NCBI GenBank assembly: GCA_030532405.1
Contig: JAUNLF010000004.1
Span: 1-62,341, forward strand
Source: Actinomycetaceae bacterium
Lineage (GTDB): Bacteria; Actinomycetota; Actinomycetes; Actinomycetales; Actinomycetaceae
Reading direction: 5' to 3'
DNA: 62,341 nucleotides
Below are positions 1 to 9,541 of this stretch, piece after piece (position 1 is the stretch's first letter; every line of letters begins with the position of its first letter). The notes under the pieces were generated by a model. The model did not search any database. It had not been told where the DNA came from and saw only the letters and a program-made list of their open reading frames with translations. The position numbers were made by a program, and so were the translations under genes.

Positions 1-462
1 GCACAACCATTAGCATCCACCTGAGCACCAGCAGGCGTACCCGCACACTGATCCTTCGCATCCGGAACACCATCAGTATCACCATCAGGCTGAGCACCGA
101 TAGTAGCAGTCGTGCTGCCAGTATCAGGCGTAGGCGTTACCGGCTTACCGTCCGTACCAGTTTCCGGGGTCTTACCCGTAACAGTGATGGTCACATCCTG
201 ATCAGTTACTTCCTCAGTCGGAGTACCCGAGATAACACAAGCAGTGCCAGCCTCGTTCAACCCCACCGTCAGGCCTGCAGGCAGACCCTCAGCAGTACAC
301 TCCAGCTCAGTGAAACCACCATTGTTAGTAACCGGAACCTCAATCGGAGTAATCTCCTCGTTCACCGTACCGGTAATCGGATCAGGATCCTCAATAGTCG
401 GCACTACCGCACAACCATTAGCATCCACCTGAGCACCAGCAGGCGTACCCGCACACTGATCC
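1..462 (-). repeat. Two copies of a coding repeat in the surface protein
   Basis: Bases 1-54 and 409-462 are identical. They lie 408 bp apart, which is 136 codons in frame, and encode an 18-residue segment containing DQCAGTPAGAQVDANGC. Between them is one He_PIG/Ig-like domain and an Asp-rich linker. The window therefore cuts through a long tandem repeat whose copy number is unknown. Confidence 0.85.
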
Positions 463-2846
463 TCACCAGGCTGCGGGTTAGCCGGATCCTTCGGATCCGT
501 CACACCATCACCATCAGAGTCGCCCGCCGTGACCGTGACCTTCGCAGTCACCTTCACAGGATCCGTAACATCCTTGAACGTCACCACAACAGGGACATCA
601 TAGTCGGTAGCAACAACGTCCGCGCCAGGAGCAACCGAAATCTTACCCGTAGTAGCATCAATCGTTGCCCACGCCGGAGCACCCTCGCCAAGGGCGAAAG
701 TGGTCTCCGCAGGTAGCTCTACGTCGTTGCCATCATTGTCAGCAATAACTGCAAGAACGTCAGCAGTCTTGCCACGCTCCACAGTCGCAGCGTCGTAGCT
801 AACATTCGGAGGCGTCAACACGAACTCCGCCGTAGCAGACAGCGTGATGTTCTTACCGTCAGAAACAGCCTTCGGACCAGTGGACGGCATCGAACGCGAA
901 CCCATACCAGCCGTGTAAGACTCAATCGACGCCTTCATCTCAACAGGAACGCTAAGCTTCCCCACATACTGGGTATCAACCGGCCAAGTTACGACACCAG
1001 TAGCGGCATCAAGGCCCAATTGCAGGGCGGCCGCAGCATCTGGATCAGCAAACGTAAACGTGGCGCCTTCAGGCTTCACCTCAGTAAAGCCTGTGTTCGG
1101 GTTGTCGAAGATAGGAGGCGAAGTCTGAAGCTTAGCCTTCACAACATCTTCCTGCGGCTCGTACACGTAGTAACCAGGAATAGCCAGGAACGAATCCGCA
1201 AGAAGATTCACACCTGACACATCCGTGCCACCATAAACGGCCGAAACGAACGTCGTAGCAGTCCCAATATCGGGAACCGTCAGATCACACGAAGCCAGCT
1301 CACCGGCGTCCGTTCGCCAGGAACCATCGGTAGCAGTTTGGAAAGTACAAGACGCACCTTCGACAGGCACCATGGTGACATCTTTATCAGTCTTGAACCA
1401 CTGGATAGTGTATTCCGTGAACGGGGCAAGACCGGTCGTCTCACTCTTAGCTACGTCCGAGGCAACAGCAATATTATTCGAGTTGTCGTAGTTCGTAACG
1501 TCGTGTTCCGGATTTGGCGAAAGGAATGCGAACGAAACATTGCCTAGGTTGTGGCTGGCAAGCATAGTTGGGGAACCGTCACCAAGGTTTCCCTCATTGG
1601 GTTTGGAGAACACGTTGTTATTAAACGCATTGCGCCACAGATCCTGCTTGCCATTAATAATGGGGAACACGTACATGTAGTCCGTGTTAAAGTGGCGTCG
1701 ATTAAACCCGGCAAGAGTGTTCCACAACAGAACGTCGTCATGCCTGTGTTCGCCGGTTAGTTCGCCCCAGGTTTTACCTGCTGGAACGCCACCGTCGTTA
1801 TACGCAGTACGGCCCCATAGACCTTGGAACGGAATGTAGTATTGACTATCCGCCGTTACCGGAGCCACAACAGTCTCCGCGATGTGCGAACCCACACCAT
1901 GCTCAGCCTGGTACTCGGTGAATAGGCGGATCTGCTCCTGCCGCATCATCTCCACAGTGTAGCCCTTGTTGGCTTCTTTCCAAGTATCTAGTTCGCGGGT
2001 GACCTCATCATTAAGATATGAGGCGACCATCTTGATTTCAGTGGCCGCGCGGTCGCCCCTATTGGGATTGTAGTCGTACTTATACGCCAGCGAACCCCCA
2101 GGATCGTCAACCTGCCACCAGACTTGGCCGCGGGCAGTACCGTAGATACCACCGTCATTCCAGATCCCGTCTGACGAGGGAGCGTGAGTCCATTCAGCTT
2201 CCGGCTTTGCTAACCAATCGAATTGGTATGGGCGTTCCTGGAATACGACCTGCCCACCAACAATACGGTTGATACCAGCAGTGAAATCCCAGGACTCGTT
2301 TACACGCTTGGTCCTCGTATGGAACGAGGCGCCAAAGATATCACCGGTCTTCACAACAGTGAATTTTTCTGGATCCGGATTTTCGGCCCACACGCGGACC
2401 TTAAAATTGGCGTCACCGGCAAGTATGTACTCGTGTTTTACGCCGAGACCGTCTACCACTGGCTCCGACAGATCGAAATAGAAATTACCCTCAGGGTCTG
2501 AAAGGGTGTAGTAAATCGGAGAGACGACACCCTTACCATTCATCCACTGCAGGAAAATTTTATTACCCGGAAGGGCCTTGTCACCTGCTTTTGTGTTAAG
2601 AATGTGGATCTCTTGGTCGTAATCAATCCACGCCTTACCCTCGTAGCCCTGCTTCTGATTATGCGTGCCGGGTTTATGGATTGCCGTAGCTTCACTAGTT
2701 CCAGGGGCGTCCTCGGCAACAGCGTCCGAGCCAGACACCACAGCAGCAGCTGTAATACCTGTGACACCCAAGGCAATTGCGGCAAGTGCCGACGTAAACT
2801 TACGCCACCCCAGCTTGCCTTTCTCGCCTATGCTTACGCTTCTCAA
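1..2846 (-). CDS. Secreted thrombospondin-3/Ig-like repeat surface protein (partial)
   Basis: An open frame runs on the minus strand from a TTG codon at 2846 to the left edge, so at least 948 codons are present and the C-terminus is missing. The TTG is preceded by GGAAGGA (2860-2854) at a 7-base spacing. The N-terminus has a basic stretch, a hydrophobic segment and an AVA-ED cleavage site near residue 45, which reads as a signal peptide. The following ~550 residues are unrecognised, rich in Trp, Tyr and Asn. The distal part holds Ig-like domains, an Asp-rich calcium-type motif (DSDGDGVTD) and a thrombospondin-3-like motif ending in DANGC, which starts to repeat at the window edge. This architecture is typical of wall-anchored adhesins, but any LPxTG anchor would lie outside the window. 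The function is therefore inferred. Confidence 0.85.
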   Translation of the reverse strand, partial: MRSVSIGEKGKLGWRKFTSALAAIALGVTGITAAAVVSGSDAVAEDAPGTSEATAIHKPGTHNQKQGYEGKAWIDYDQEIHILNTKAGDKALPGNKIFLQWMNGKGVVSPIYYTLSDPEGNFYFDLSEPVVDGLGVKHEYILAGDANFKVRVWAENPDPEKFTVVKTGDIFGASFHTRTKRVNESWDFTAGINRIVGGQVVFQERPYQFDWLAKPEAEWTHAPSSDGIWNDGGIYGTARGQVWWQVDDPGGSLAYKYDYNPNRGDRAATEIKMVASYLNDEVTRELDTWKEANKGYTVEMMRQEQIRLFTEYQAEHGVGSHIAETVVAPVTADSQYYIPFQGLWGRTAYNDGGVPAGKTWGELTGEHRHDDVLLWNTLAGFNRRHFNTDYMYVFPIINGKQDLWRNAFNNNVFSKPNEGNLGDGSPTMLASHNLGNVSFAFLSPNPEHDVTNYDNSNNIAVASDVAKSETTGLAPFTEYTIQWFKTDKDVTMVPVEGASCTFQTATDGSWRTDAGELASCDLTVPDIGTATTFVSAVYGGTDVSGVNLLADSFLAIPGYYVYEPQEDVVKAKLQTSPPIFDNPNTGFTEVKPEGATFTFADPDAAAALQLGLDAATGVVTWPVDTQYVGKLSVPVEMKASIESYTAGMGSRSMPSTGPKAVSDGKNITLSATAEFVLTPPNVSYDAATVERGKTADVLAVIADNDGNDVELPAETTFALGEGAPAWATIDATTGKISVAPGADVVATDYDVPVVVTFKDVTDPVKVTAKVTVTAGDSDGDGVTDPKDPANPQPGEDQCAGTPAGAQVDANGCAVVPTIEDPDPITGTVNEEITPIEVPVTNNGGFTELECTAEGLPAGLTVGLNEAGTACVISGTPTEEVTDQDVTITVTGKTPETGTDGKPVTPTPDTGSTTATIGAQPDGDTDGVPDAKDQCAGTPAGAQVDANGC

Positions 2847-3365
2847 CGTAGAATCCTTCCATTTTCAGGACTTAACAATTGAACTTCGCACCCTCGTGAA
2901 CCGAACTGCGTCAAACCCTGAAGGCACAGACGTTGCCCAGTCGCTAAAGTGCATTCTCGTGTAACAACACCAGCGTCGCTCCCAGAACCGGAATCCTTAG
3001 ACCCCTTTTCTGCGCCACACTATGTTGCAGGATGTAATCCCACCCAGGGTGAGATAGTGCAGGTTCAAGTTAACCCAGAACCGCGGGGGATTCAAGCCAA
3101 AACGGGATGAAAGTCCCACCAATTCTTAAAAACACCTGAAAGACCCCCGTTAAGACGCCAAAAGTAGCGTCTCACGTAACGATTGTCACAAGCCTAAAGT
3201 CCCACCAATTAGGACCGAGCCGTGTTTCGAAAATACGTAGAAACAGCTTAAATCGGCGAAACAGCAACGGAAACTCAAGGACAGTTGCAATGCGAGCGTT
3301 AACCAAAAGCGCGGGGTGAACCATCCACTCCCCGGGAAGGCTCACCCCGCGCATTCAGCTAGGTC
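2847..3365. other. Intergenic region upstream of the surface protein gene
   Basis: No convincing gene is seen. The 15-base sequence aaagtcccaccaatt occurs directly repeated at 3110-3124 and 3196-3210. A nested dyad lies at 3018-3059, with arms CACTAT/ATAGTG around CACCC-A-GGGTG, and could be an operator for the surface protein gene. The nrdE terminator occupies the right end. No promoter hexamers could be assigned with confidence. Confidence 0.4.
3309..3352 (-). terminator. Probable intrinsic terminator of nrdHIE
   Basis: An 11-bp perfect inverted repeat (GCGCGGGGTGA / TCACCCCGCGC) with a 22-base loop lies just after the nrdE stop codon. Read on the minus strand the stem is followed by TTTTGGTT, a short U-rich run. 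The position fits the end of the nrd operon. Confidence 0.6.
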
Positions 3366-5522
3366 TTACAGCATGCAGGACACGCAGCCCTCGACCTCCG
3401 TACCCTGAAGTGCCATTTGACGAATACGCATGTAGTACATCGTCTTAATACCCTTACGCCACGCGTAAATGTACGACTTATTAAGGTCACGCGTAGAGAC
3501 CGTATCAGGGTAGAACAGGGTCAACGATAGGCCCTGATCGACGTGCTTCGTAGCTTCGGCATACGTGTCAATAATCTTCTCCGGGCCAACCTCATACGCA
3601 TCCTGGTAGTACTCCAAGTTGTCGTTAGTCATATAAGGCGCCGGGTAGTACACGCGGCCAATCTTGCCTTCCTTACGGATCTCAATCTTGGAGGCAATCG
3701 GGTGAATCGACGACGTCGAGTTGTTGATATAACTGATCGAACCCGTCGGCGGAATCGCCTGCAAGTTCTGGTGGTACATACCAAACTCGCGCACATTCGC
3801 CGCAAGCTCACGCCAATCATCAGGCGTCGGCAAGTACACGTCGGAGTTCTCAAACAGGCCGCGGACCTTATCCGTCTTCGGCACCCACTCGCCCTCAATG
3901 TACTTCTTGAAATACTCACCCGAGTAGTACTGCGAATCCTCAAAGCCCACAAACGACTCACCGCGCTCACGCGCAATCTTGTTCGACGCCTTAATCGCCT
4001 GGTAGACAACCGCGTAGAAGTACATGTTCGTGAAGTCCAGGCCCTCTTCAGAGCCGTAGAAAATCTCCTCACGAGCCAAGTAACCATGCAGGTTCATCTG
4101 GCCAAGACCAATCGCGTGCGACATGTCGTTACCACGCGCAATCGACGGAGCTGCCGCGATGTTCGTCAAATCCGAAACAGCGGTGAGGCCACGGATCGCC
4201 GTCTCCACGGTCAGCTCGAAGTTCGGCGAATCCATCGCCTTCGCAATATTTAGCGAACCGAGATTACACGCAATGTCTTTACCCACGTGCTTGAACGTTA
4301 GATCCTCGTTGTACTCCGACGGCTCCGACACCTGCAGAATCTCCGAGCACAAGTTCGACATCGTAATGCGACCCTTAATCGGGTTCGCACGGTTCACCGT
4401 ATCCTCAAACATGATGTACGGGTAGCCCGACTCAAACTGGATCTCCGCAATCGTCTGGAAGAAACGACGCGCGTTGATCTTCTTCTTACGGATCTTCGGA
4501 TTCTCCACCATCTCGTGGTACTTCTCCGTCACCGAAATCTCCGTAAACGGCACGCCGTAAACACGCTCAACGTCGTACGGGCTAAACAAGTACATGTCCT
4601 GATTGCGCTTAGCCAGCTCAAACGTAATATCCGGGATCACAACGCCAAGCGACAGCGACTTAATACGGATCTTCTCATCCGCATTCTCACGCTTCGTGTC
4701 GAGGAACTGCATGATGTCCGGGTGATGCGCGTGCAAGTAAACCGCGCCAGCACCCTGGCGAGCACCCAGCTGATTCGCGTAAGAGAACGAATCCTCCAGA
4801 AGCTTCATTACAGGAATCACGCCCGAAGACTGGTTCTCAATCTTCTTAATCGGCGCACCCGCCTCACGCAGGTTCGTGAGCGAGAGTGCCACACCGCCGC
4901 CGCGCTTCGAAAGCTGCAGCGCCGAGTTAATGCCGCGAGCAATCGACTCCATATTGTCTTCAATACGAAGCAAGAAACACGACACGAGCTCGCCGCGAGC
5001 CTTCTTACCCGCATTCAGGAACGTCGGAGTTGCCGGCTGGAAACGACCCGAAAGAATCTCATCCACCATGTGCTCGGCCACGCCCTCATCCCCACGCGCC
5101 AAATACAACGCAACCATCACAACGCGGTCTTCAAAACGCTCCAAGTAACGCTTACCATCAAACGTCTTCAACGTGTACGACGTGTAGTACTTATAAGCAC
5201 CCAGGAACGTTTCAAAACGGAACTTCTTCGCATACGCACGCTCATAAAGCGACTTAATGAACTCGAAACTGTACTGATCCAGAACTTCCTTCTCGTAATA
5301 CCCCTCATCAACGAGGTAATCCAGCTTCTCCTTCAACGTATGGAAAAACACCGTGTTCTGATTCACGTGCTGCAAGAAATACTGGCGAGCCGCCTTCTTA
5401 TCAGCCTCAAACTGGATCTTCCCGTCCCTGTCATACAGATTCAACTGCGCATTCAAGGCATGGTAGTCCAAATCCGGCGAAAGCGACGTCTCCAAACCCG
5501 TATCCGTTAGATTCTCTGCCAA
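3366..5522 (-). CDS. nrdE: Class Ib ribonucleoside-diphosphate reductase, large subunit
   Basis: 718 aa. Catalytic alpha subunit of the class Ib ribonucleotide reductase, which reduces NDPs to dNDPs using a radical made in NrdF. There is no N-terminal ATP-cone, as expected for NrdE. Visible signatures are the active-site Cys in [25 protein letters not shown], the [19 protein letters not shown] segment and the C-terminal redox tail CVSCML, which NrdH would re-reduce. It is the last gene of nrdH-nrdI-nrdE and overlaps the end of nrdI by 16 bp, suggesting translational coupling. No nrdF is found nearby, so the small subunit must be encoded elsewhere. Regulation is probably through the NrdR boxes upstream of nrdH. 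Confidence 0.97.
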   Translation of the reverse strand: MAENLTDTGLETSLSPDLDYHALNAQLNLYDRDGKIQFEADKKAARQYFLQHVNQNTVFFHTLKEKLDYLVDEGYYEKEVLDQYSFEFIKSLYERAYAKKFRFETFLGAYKYYTSYTLKTFDGKRYLERFEDRVVMVALYLARGDEGVAEHMVDEILSGRFQPATPTFLNAGKKARGELVSCFLLRIEDNMESIARGINSALQLSKRGGGVALSLTNLREAGAPIKKIENQSSGVIPVMKLLEDSFSYANQLGARQGAGAVYLHAHHPDIMQFLDTKRENADEKIRIKSLSLGVVIPDITFELAKRNQDMYLFSPYDVERVYGVPFTEISVTEKYHEMVENPKIRKKKINARRFFQTIAEIQFESGYPYIMFEDTVNRANPIKGRITMSNLCSEILQVSEPSEYNEDLTFKHVGKDIACNLGSLNIAKAMDSPNFELTVETAIRGLTAVSDLTNIAAAPSIARGNDMSHAIGLGQMNLHGYLAREEIFYGSEEGLDFTNMYFYAVVYQAIKASNKIARERGESFVGFEDSQYYSGEYFKKYIEGEWVPKTDKVRGLFENSDVYLPTPDDWRELAANVREFGMYHQNLQAIPPTGSISYINNSTSSIHPIASKIEIRKEGKIGRVYYPAPYMTNDNLEYYQDAYEVGPEKIIDTYAEATKHVDQGLSLTLFYPDTVSTRDLNKSYIYAWRKGIKTMYYMRIRQMALQGTEVEGCVSCML

Positions 5523-5938
5523 AATTCCTTCAGTCCTTCTTGTACTTTAGAGACATCCTCAGCCGTTCCAAGGAGCTCAAACCTATACATGTGCGGCACC
5601 CTCACCTTGGCGGCCACAATATCGCCCGCCAAACAATATGCCTTCCCGAAATTCGTGTTACCCGACGAAATCACGCCACGACACTTCTCCCGGTTCTCTT
5701 TCACGTTCAAAAACTTAATAACCTGCTTCGGCACCGCACCCTTTACATTGCCGCCACCGTACGTCGGCGTAACCAACACATACGGCTCATCCACATACAA
5801 AAACTCATCACGCGGCAACAACGGAATCCGACTACTACGAAACCCCAACTTCTCCACAAACCGCTTCGTATTACCCGTCGCCGACGAAAAATAAACCACG
5901 TACACGTCGCTACTCTTCGTACTCACTTCGGCAGACAT
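5507..5938 (-). CDS. nrdI: NrdI flavodoxin-like ribonucleotide reductase activator
   Basis: 143 aa, the usual size. NrdI is a flavodoxin-like protein that supplies the oxidant for assembling the dimanganese-tyrosyl radical cofactor of NrdF. The phosphate-binding loop [10 protein letters not shown] is seen near the N-terminus, with TYGGG and the [12 protein letters not shown] flavin-loop segment later. The start is preceded by GAAAGG. It overlaps nrdE by 16 bp and is separated from nrdH by an unusually long 208-bp gap. Confidence 0.95.
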   Translation of the reverse strand: MSAEVSTKSSDVYVVYFSSATGNTKRFVEKLGFRSSRIPLLPRDEFLYVDEPYVLVTPTYGGGNVKGAVPKQVIKFLNVKENREKCRGVISSGNTNFGKAYCLAGDIVAAKVRVPHMYRFELLGTAEDVSKVQEGLKEFWQRI

Positions 5939-6146
5939 CGCAATCCTTTCGCGGGTTTTGATTCGTTTACTAGCGGGAGCTAGGCGCGGGGGTTTGACGT
6001 GGGGTTTGACACTCGCGTTAAAGCGCGTGGGGTTTGGTGCGCGGTTTTGGCGCGTTTTGGCGTGGGGTTTGACGCGGGGGTTGGTGCGGCAAATGGTCTT
6101 TACACACTTAACCCGGTCACCCTGCCGGGCGACCGGGGTGGTGGTT
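5939..6146. other. Repetitive 208-bp gap between nrdH and nrdI
   Basis: The + strand is G/T-rich and contains several copies of a GGGGTTTGac/GGGGTTTGg motif (about 5988-6085), so the nrd transcript would carry a C/A-rich, G-poor stretch of repeated CAAACCCC. A weak hairpin is possible at 6112-6137. No open reading frame is supported. Such a gap inside nrdHI is unusual and could affect processing or termination between the genes. Confidence 0.5.
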
Positions 6147-6395
6147 TTAACCGTTAACGACAGCTGCAGCTTCCTTAGCCAGCTTCTTAATCAAATCGGG
6201 ACGGTAACCCGACCAGTGCTGGTCACCAGCCATAACAACCGGAGCCTGCACGTAGCCCAGAGACTTCACGTACTCCAAAGCCTCCATGTCGACAGTCATG
6301 TCGATGACTTCGTAATCGAGGTCCTGCTTGTTCAGCGCGCGCTTCGTCGCGTCACACTGAACGCACATGGGCTTGCTGTAGACGGTGATGCTCAT
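6147..6395 (-). CDS. nrdH: NrdH glutaredoxin-like redoxin
   Basis: 82 aa. Small redoxin that passes electrons from thioredoxin reductase to NrdE. The CVQC active site lies at residues 11-14, and the family motif WSGYRPD is present near residue 61 in the form typical of NrdH. The start has AGGAGA 6 bases upstream. It is the first gene of the nrd cluster and follows the NrdR box pair. The trxB reductase that could recycle it is encoded at 56193-57143. Confidence 0.96.
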   Translation of the reverse strand: MSITVYSKPMCVQCDATKRALNKQDLDYEVIDMTVDMEALEYVKSLGYVQAPVVMAGDQHWSGYRPDLIKKLAKEAAAVVNG

Positions 6396-6474
6396 GGCGC
6401 TCTCCTAAAACTTCAATCAATCAGACCAGCCACACGACGGGGAATCCGATTCGTGTAACTACACTGTTGTGATT

Positions 6475-6523
6475 GTACTAGATGTTTTGATCTTTTGTGC
6501 TCCCTAAACACTACACCTAGTGG
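6475..6523. promoter_or_regulatory. Pair of NrdR boxes upstream of nrdH
   Basis: ACACTACACCTAGTGG at 6508-6523 is a near-palindrome that closely fits the NrdR-box pattern. A second, weaker copy, gtACTAGATGTttTGa, lies at 6475-6490. The two are 33 bp apart, about three helical turns, the arrangement NrdR uses on reductase promoters. They are 80-130 bp upstream of the nrdH start. Confidence 0.75.
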
Positions 6524-6579
6524 TTGATCTTCGTCACGACCACAACATGCCGTGTTTCGCCCAGTCTTCTCACGCGTTC

Positions 6580-6735
6580 TGTGGACAGGTTTCTAAGCGC
6601 CTGTGGACAACTTTTTGCACGCAAAAGCGGGGATTCTCGCGGGCTATCGGGCCTTCCTTGGGTGGCTTCGCACGCCCCGCTCAGGTGTGGATAATGTGGA
6701 CTAAGTTATGCACAGCCTGTGGAGCTTGTGGATAA
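6580..6735. promoter_or_regulatory. Cluster of DnaA-box sequences upstream of nrdHIE
   Basis: Two perfect DnaA boxes in reverse orientation (TGTGGATAA) lie at 6686-6694 and 6727-6735. One-mismatch boxes occur at 6602-6610 (TGTGGACAA) and 6706-6714 (TTATGCACA), and TGTGGACAG at 6580-6588. Five boxes within 156 bp, about 38 kb from oriC and just upstream of the NrdR sites, suggest DnaA binding. A short palindrome at 6765-6778 may be the end of the sdaA transcript. Confidence 0.65.
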
Positions 6736-6787
6736 GTTGCCTGAAAAATTGGCAACGAAATTTTCACGCCCCGGCGTGTCGCACGCG

Positions 6788-8464
6788 TTAACACTCGACA
6801 ACGTTGACGGCCAGGCCGCCCGCGGAAGTTTCCTTATATTTAGACATCATGTCTTGACCCGTCTGCCACATAGTTTCAATCGCGGCATCCAGGGGAACGG
6901 TGTGCCGGCCATCGCCCCACATCGCCATACGGGCCGCATTAATCGCCTTAACAGCCGCAATCGCATTGCGTTCAATGCACGGGATCTGCACCAAGCCGGC
7001 AATGGGGTCACAAGTGAGGCCAAGAGAGTGCTCCATGGCGATCTCCGCCGCGTTCTCCACCTGCATAGCCGTACCACCAAACGCCTCACACAAACCCGCG
7101 GCCGCCATCGCAGACGCGGAACCAACCTCGCCCTGGCATCCGACCTCCGCACCCGCAATCGACGCATTCGTCTTAATCAGAGACCCAATAGCAGTAGCCG
7201 CAAGCAAAAAATCGCGAGAACGACCAACCGGGTCTTCGCGGCCCTCCGGCGTGAACTTCAACAAATACCCCAACACCGCGGGCACAACCCCAGCCGCCCC
7301 ATTCGTAGGCGCCGTAACCACGCGATGCCCCGCCGCGTTCTCCTCATTCACCGCGAGCGCAAACAGGTTCACCCAGTCCATCGCCCTCATCGGATCATCC
7401 TCAGTGCCAGCCCAAATCGAACCTTTCGCAGGACCCGAGCTGCGCCCTCCGAGCCATTCAAACAACGCGGCCGCACGGCGAGCCACCTTCAAACTGCCCG
7501 GCAACACGCCCGTTGCACGGCAACCCGCGTCGATACACTCGCCCATAGTCGTGCGGATCAAATCCAGGTAGGCGTCAACTTCGGCGCGAGGGCGAACCGC
7601 CTCCTCGTTAGCACGCACAACATCCGAAATGCGCACACCATTCACCTGACAAATACGCAACAAGGCGGCCGCGGTGGGGAACGGGTGCGGCGCAGGCTGG
7701 CTGTGAACATCCGCCGCATCCGGACTAGCAAGCGCGCGAACCCGAGGATTTTGCGGGTCGTCAGACAGATCCTCCATTACAAAACCGCCGCCCACCGAAT
7801 AGTAGGTACGCCGGTGCTGCCGCGCCCCACTATGCGCCGTCAAAGTCACCGCATTCACGTGGTAAGGCAACACCGTGAACGGCGTAAACTTCACGTCCGC
7901 GACCTGCGCCTGCGTCCAGTCACCGAGCAGGTTCAGGCAACCGGTCTGCTGGACGCGATCCAGAATCGAACTCACCACGTCCGCCGGCACCGTATCCGGC
8001 TCGTAACCCTCCAGACCCAGCATCACCGCCCGATCCGTCGAGTGCCCCCGCCCCGTCGCACCCAGCGACCCAAACAGCTCAACCTCCAGCCGATCAGGCG
8101 TGAAATCAGCCTGGCGCAACTCCTGCGCGAAAGCCAAACCCGCCCTCATCGGCCCCACAGTATGCGACGACGACGGCCCAATCCCAATACGAAACATGTC
8201 AAACACCGACAACGGGCGGGCCGACTCGGCCGCATCAACATGACCCGCAATCATCCCCGCCGGAGACGGGCCATCCACATGCGCCGGCCCCTCCGGAGCG
8301 GAGGTTGCGGCGGTAGTGGGCATCTTCAACGCCGGGCCCGCGGGGGCTTGCGGGACGGTGACAACAGGCGGCACTGCAACCGGCGCAAACGCACTTCGAT
8401 CAGCGGACGCAACCGGAGTCGGCGTGGCGTCACCAGCGGCAGGGGTAGACTCTACGAAGGTCAT
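6788..8464 (-). CDS. sdaA: L-serine dehydratase (iron-sulfur type)
   Basis: 558 aa. Deaminates L-serine to pyruvate and ammonia using a [4Fe-4S] cluster. The core starts near residue 84 with SVFDMFRIGIGPSSSHT, the substrate-loop signature, and the cluster-binding region reads CDPIAGLVQIPCIERN. The protein ends in a Cys (residue 558); in characterised type 2 enzymes the C-terminal Cys reaches the cluster. About 83 Ala/Pro/Thr-rich residues precede the core, making it ~100 residues longer than usual. That start is supported by AGGAG 5 bases before the ATG. It is divergent from the nucleosidase gene with only 63 bp between the start codons. Confidence 0.95.
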   Translation of the reverse strand: MTFVESTPAAGDATPTPVASADRSAFAPVAVPPVVTVPQAPAGPALKMPTTAATSAPEGPAHVDGPSPAGMIAGHVDAAESARPLSVFDMFRIGIGPSSSHTVGPMRAGLAFAQELRQADFTPDRLEVELFGSLGATGRGHSTDRAVMLGLEGYEPDTVPADVVSSILDRVQQTGCLNLLGDWTQAQVADVKFTPFTVLPYHVNAVTLTAHSGARQHRRTYYSVGGGFVMEDLSDDPQNPRVRALASPDAADVHSQPAPHPFPTAAALLRICQVNGVRISDVVRANEEAVRPRAEVDAYLDLIRTTMGECIDAGCRATGVLPGSLKVARRAAALFEWLGGRSSGPAKGSIWAGTEDDPMRAMDWVNLFALAVNEENAAGHRVVTAPTNGAAGVVPAVLGYLLKFTPEGREDPVGRSRDFLLAATAIGSLIKTNASIAGAEVGCQGEVGSASAMAAAGLCEAFGGTAMQVENAAEIAMEHSLGLTCDPIAGLVQIPCIERNAIAAVKAINAARMAMWGDGRHTVPLDAAIETMWQTGQDMMSKYKETSAGGLAVNVVEC

Positions 8465-8527
8465 GGGAACTCCTTGAGATCCTCAACTATGATCTTTACG
8501 TCACGGGCGTCGATTGAAGGCCAACAC

Positions 8528-9388
8528 ATGGACATATTACGCACATTACAGGTGGAAACTCACGGGGAAACTATCGTCATCGCCACCGCTATGGAAATGG
8601 AAGCCGCACCCTTCGTGGCCGAACTTTCCGACGCGACCGAAACCGAATTCTGTGGCCAAACCTGGCGAGTCGGCACGTGGCACGGCCGCCGCGTCTGCAT
8701 CATCACCACCGGCATCGGCCTCGTCAACGCCGCCAGCGCCGCCACCCGCGCACACCTACTCTTCGGCGACAAACTGCTCGCCTATATTTGCGCCGGAACC
8801 ACAGGCGGCCTCAGCGCCGACGTCGCCGTCACCGACGCAATCATCGGCACCCAATTCGTATACTCACGCGCGGACGCCACCGCATTCGGCTACGCGCCCG
8901 GCCAAGTCCCCGGCCTACCCGCAGTTTTCAAAGCCGGCAGCAGGCTCACCTCCATCGCGGACAGCCTCCCCTCCAGCGTCGATTTCATTCCCGAGGGCGA
9001 GGACGCGAGCAACTCAGAGGGCGTAGGCGCGGGCACCGAGGCTGAAGGGGCCGCGGGCACCGGGGCTGAAGGGGATGCGGGCGCTGGGTCTGGCAAGGCT
9101 GCGCCCACTCCGATTGCGATCCGCGTGGGGCAAGTGTCGTCCTCGGACGCATTCGTAACCTCCGAAACCGTGGAACGCACGCGCGAACTATTCCCACTGG
9201 CCCTGGGAGCCGACATGGAATCCGCCGCCGCCGCGCAAGTATGCGCAATGGCCGGAGTCGAGTTCATCTCCGTACGCGGCGTCTCCGACCTTTGCGGGCC
9301 AACCGCGGGCCAAGACTTCCACGTCGACGGCTCCGTCGCCGCCCGCGTATCCGCAACCGTCGTCGAACACGTCCTCGCGAAACTATAA
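8528..9388 (+). CDS. mtnN: MTA/SAH-type nucleosidase (phosphorylase superfamily)
   Basis: 286 aa. PNP/UDP phosphorylase-superfamily nucleosidase; the likely reaction is hydrolysis of 5'-methylthioadenosine or S-adenosylhomocysteine to adenine. Signatures are the N-terminal IATAMEMEAAPF, the TTGIGLVNAA loop and the C-terminal LGADMESAAAAQVC followed by SVRGVSDL, carrying the ribose-binding Glu and catalytic Asp. The start is the ATG with GAAGG 7 bases upstream; the frame is open much further upstream but only as a shadow of sdaA. Residues ~155-192 are a Gly/Ala/Glu low-complexity insertion. Futalosine hydrolase is an alternative within the same family, so the substrate is not certain. Confidence 0.8.
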   Translation: MDILRTLQVETHGETIVIATAMEMEAAPFVAELSDATETEFCGQTWRVGTWHGRRVCIITTGIGLVNAASAATRAHLLFGDKLLAYICAGTTGGLSADVAVTDAIIGTQFVYSRADATAFGYAPGQVPGLPAVFKAGSRLTSIADSLPSSVDFIPEGEDASNSEGVGAGTEAEGAAGTGAEGDAGAGSGKAAPTPIAIRVGQVSSSDAFVTSETVERTRELFPLALGADMESAAAAQVCAMAGVEFISVRGVSDLCGPTAGQDFHVDGSVAARVSATVVEHVLAKL

Positions 9389-9495
9389 ACACCCATTTAC
9401 GCGGGTGAGGGCGGGCGCGGTGCCTGTAATACGATACGAGCCGCGCCAACTACGAACGGTAAGTGGTGTGCCCCCGCGGGGAGGTAACCTAAACG

Positions 9496-9531
9496 CGCTC
9501 AGGGCGGGAGCGGTACCGGCGGCCCTGAGCG
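9496..9531. terminator. Hairpin between convergent genes
   Basis: A 9-bp perfect inverted repeat (CGCTCAGGG / CCCTGAGCG) lies between the convergent nucleosidase and ADP-ribosylglycohydrolase-like genes. There is no clear U-run on either strand, so a terminator role rests on position alone. Confidence 0.35.
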
Positions 9532-9541
9532 TGAGCGCGTC

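Noticed and set aside
3543-5510. Two long plus-strand frames opposite nrdE
   Set aside because: Arg/Val/Leu-rich shadows of the strongly conserved nrdE gene, without ribosome sites.
6112-6137. Hairpin between nrdH and nrdI as an attenuator
   Set aside because: The stem is only 7 bp with a large loop and is not followed by a U-run, so it was not called separately.
6719-8527. A very long plus-strand open frame upstream of the nucleosidase
   Set aside because: It is the antisense of sdaA, is Arg/His-rich with no fold, and starts inside the DnaA-box region. Only the part from 8528 matches a protein family and has a ribosome site.
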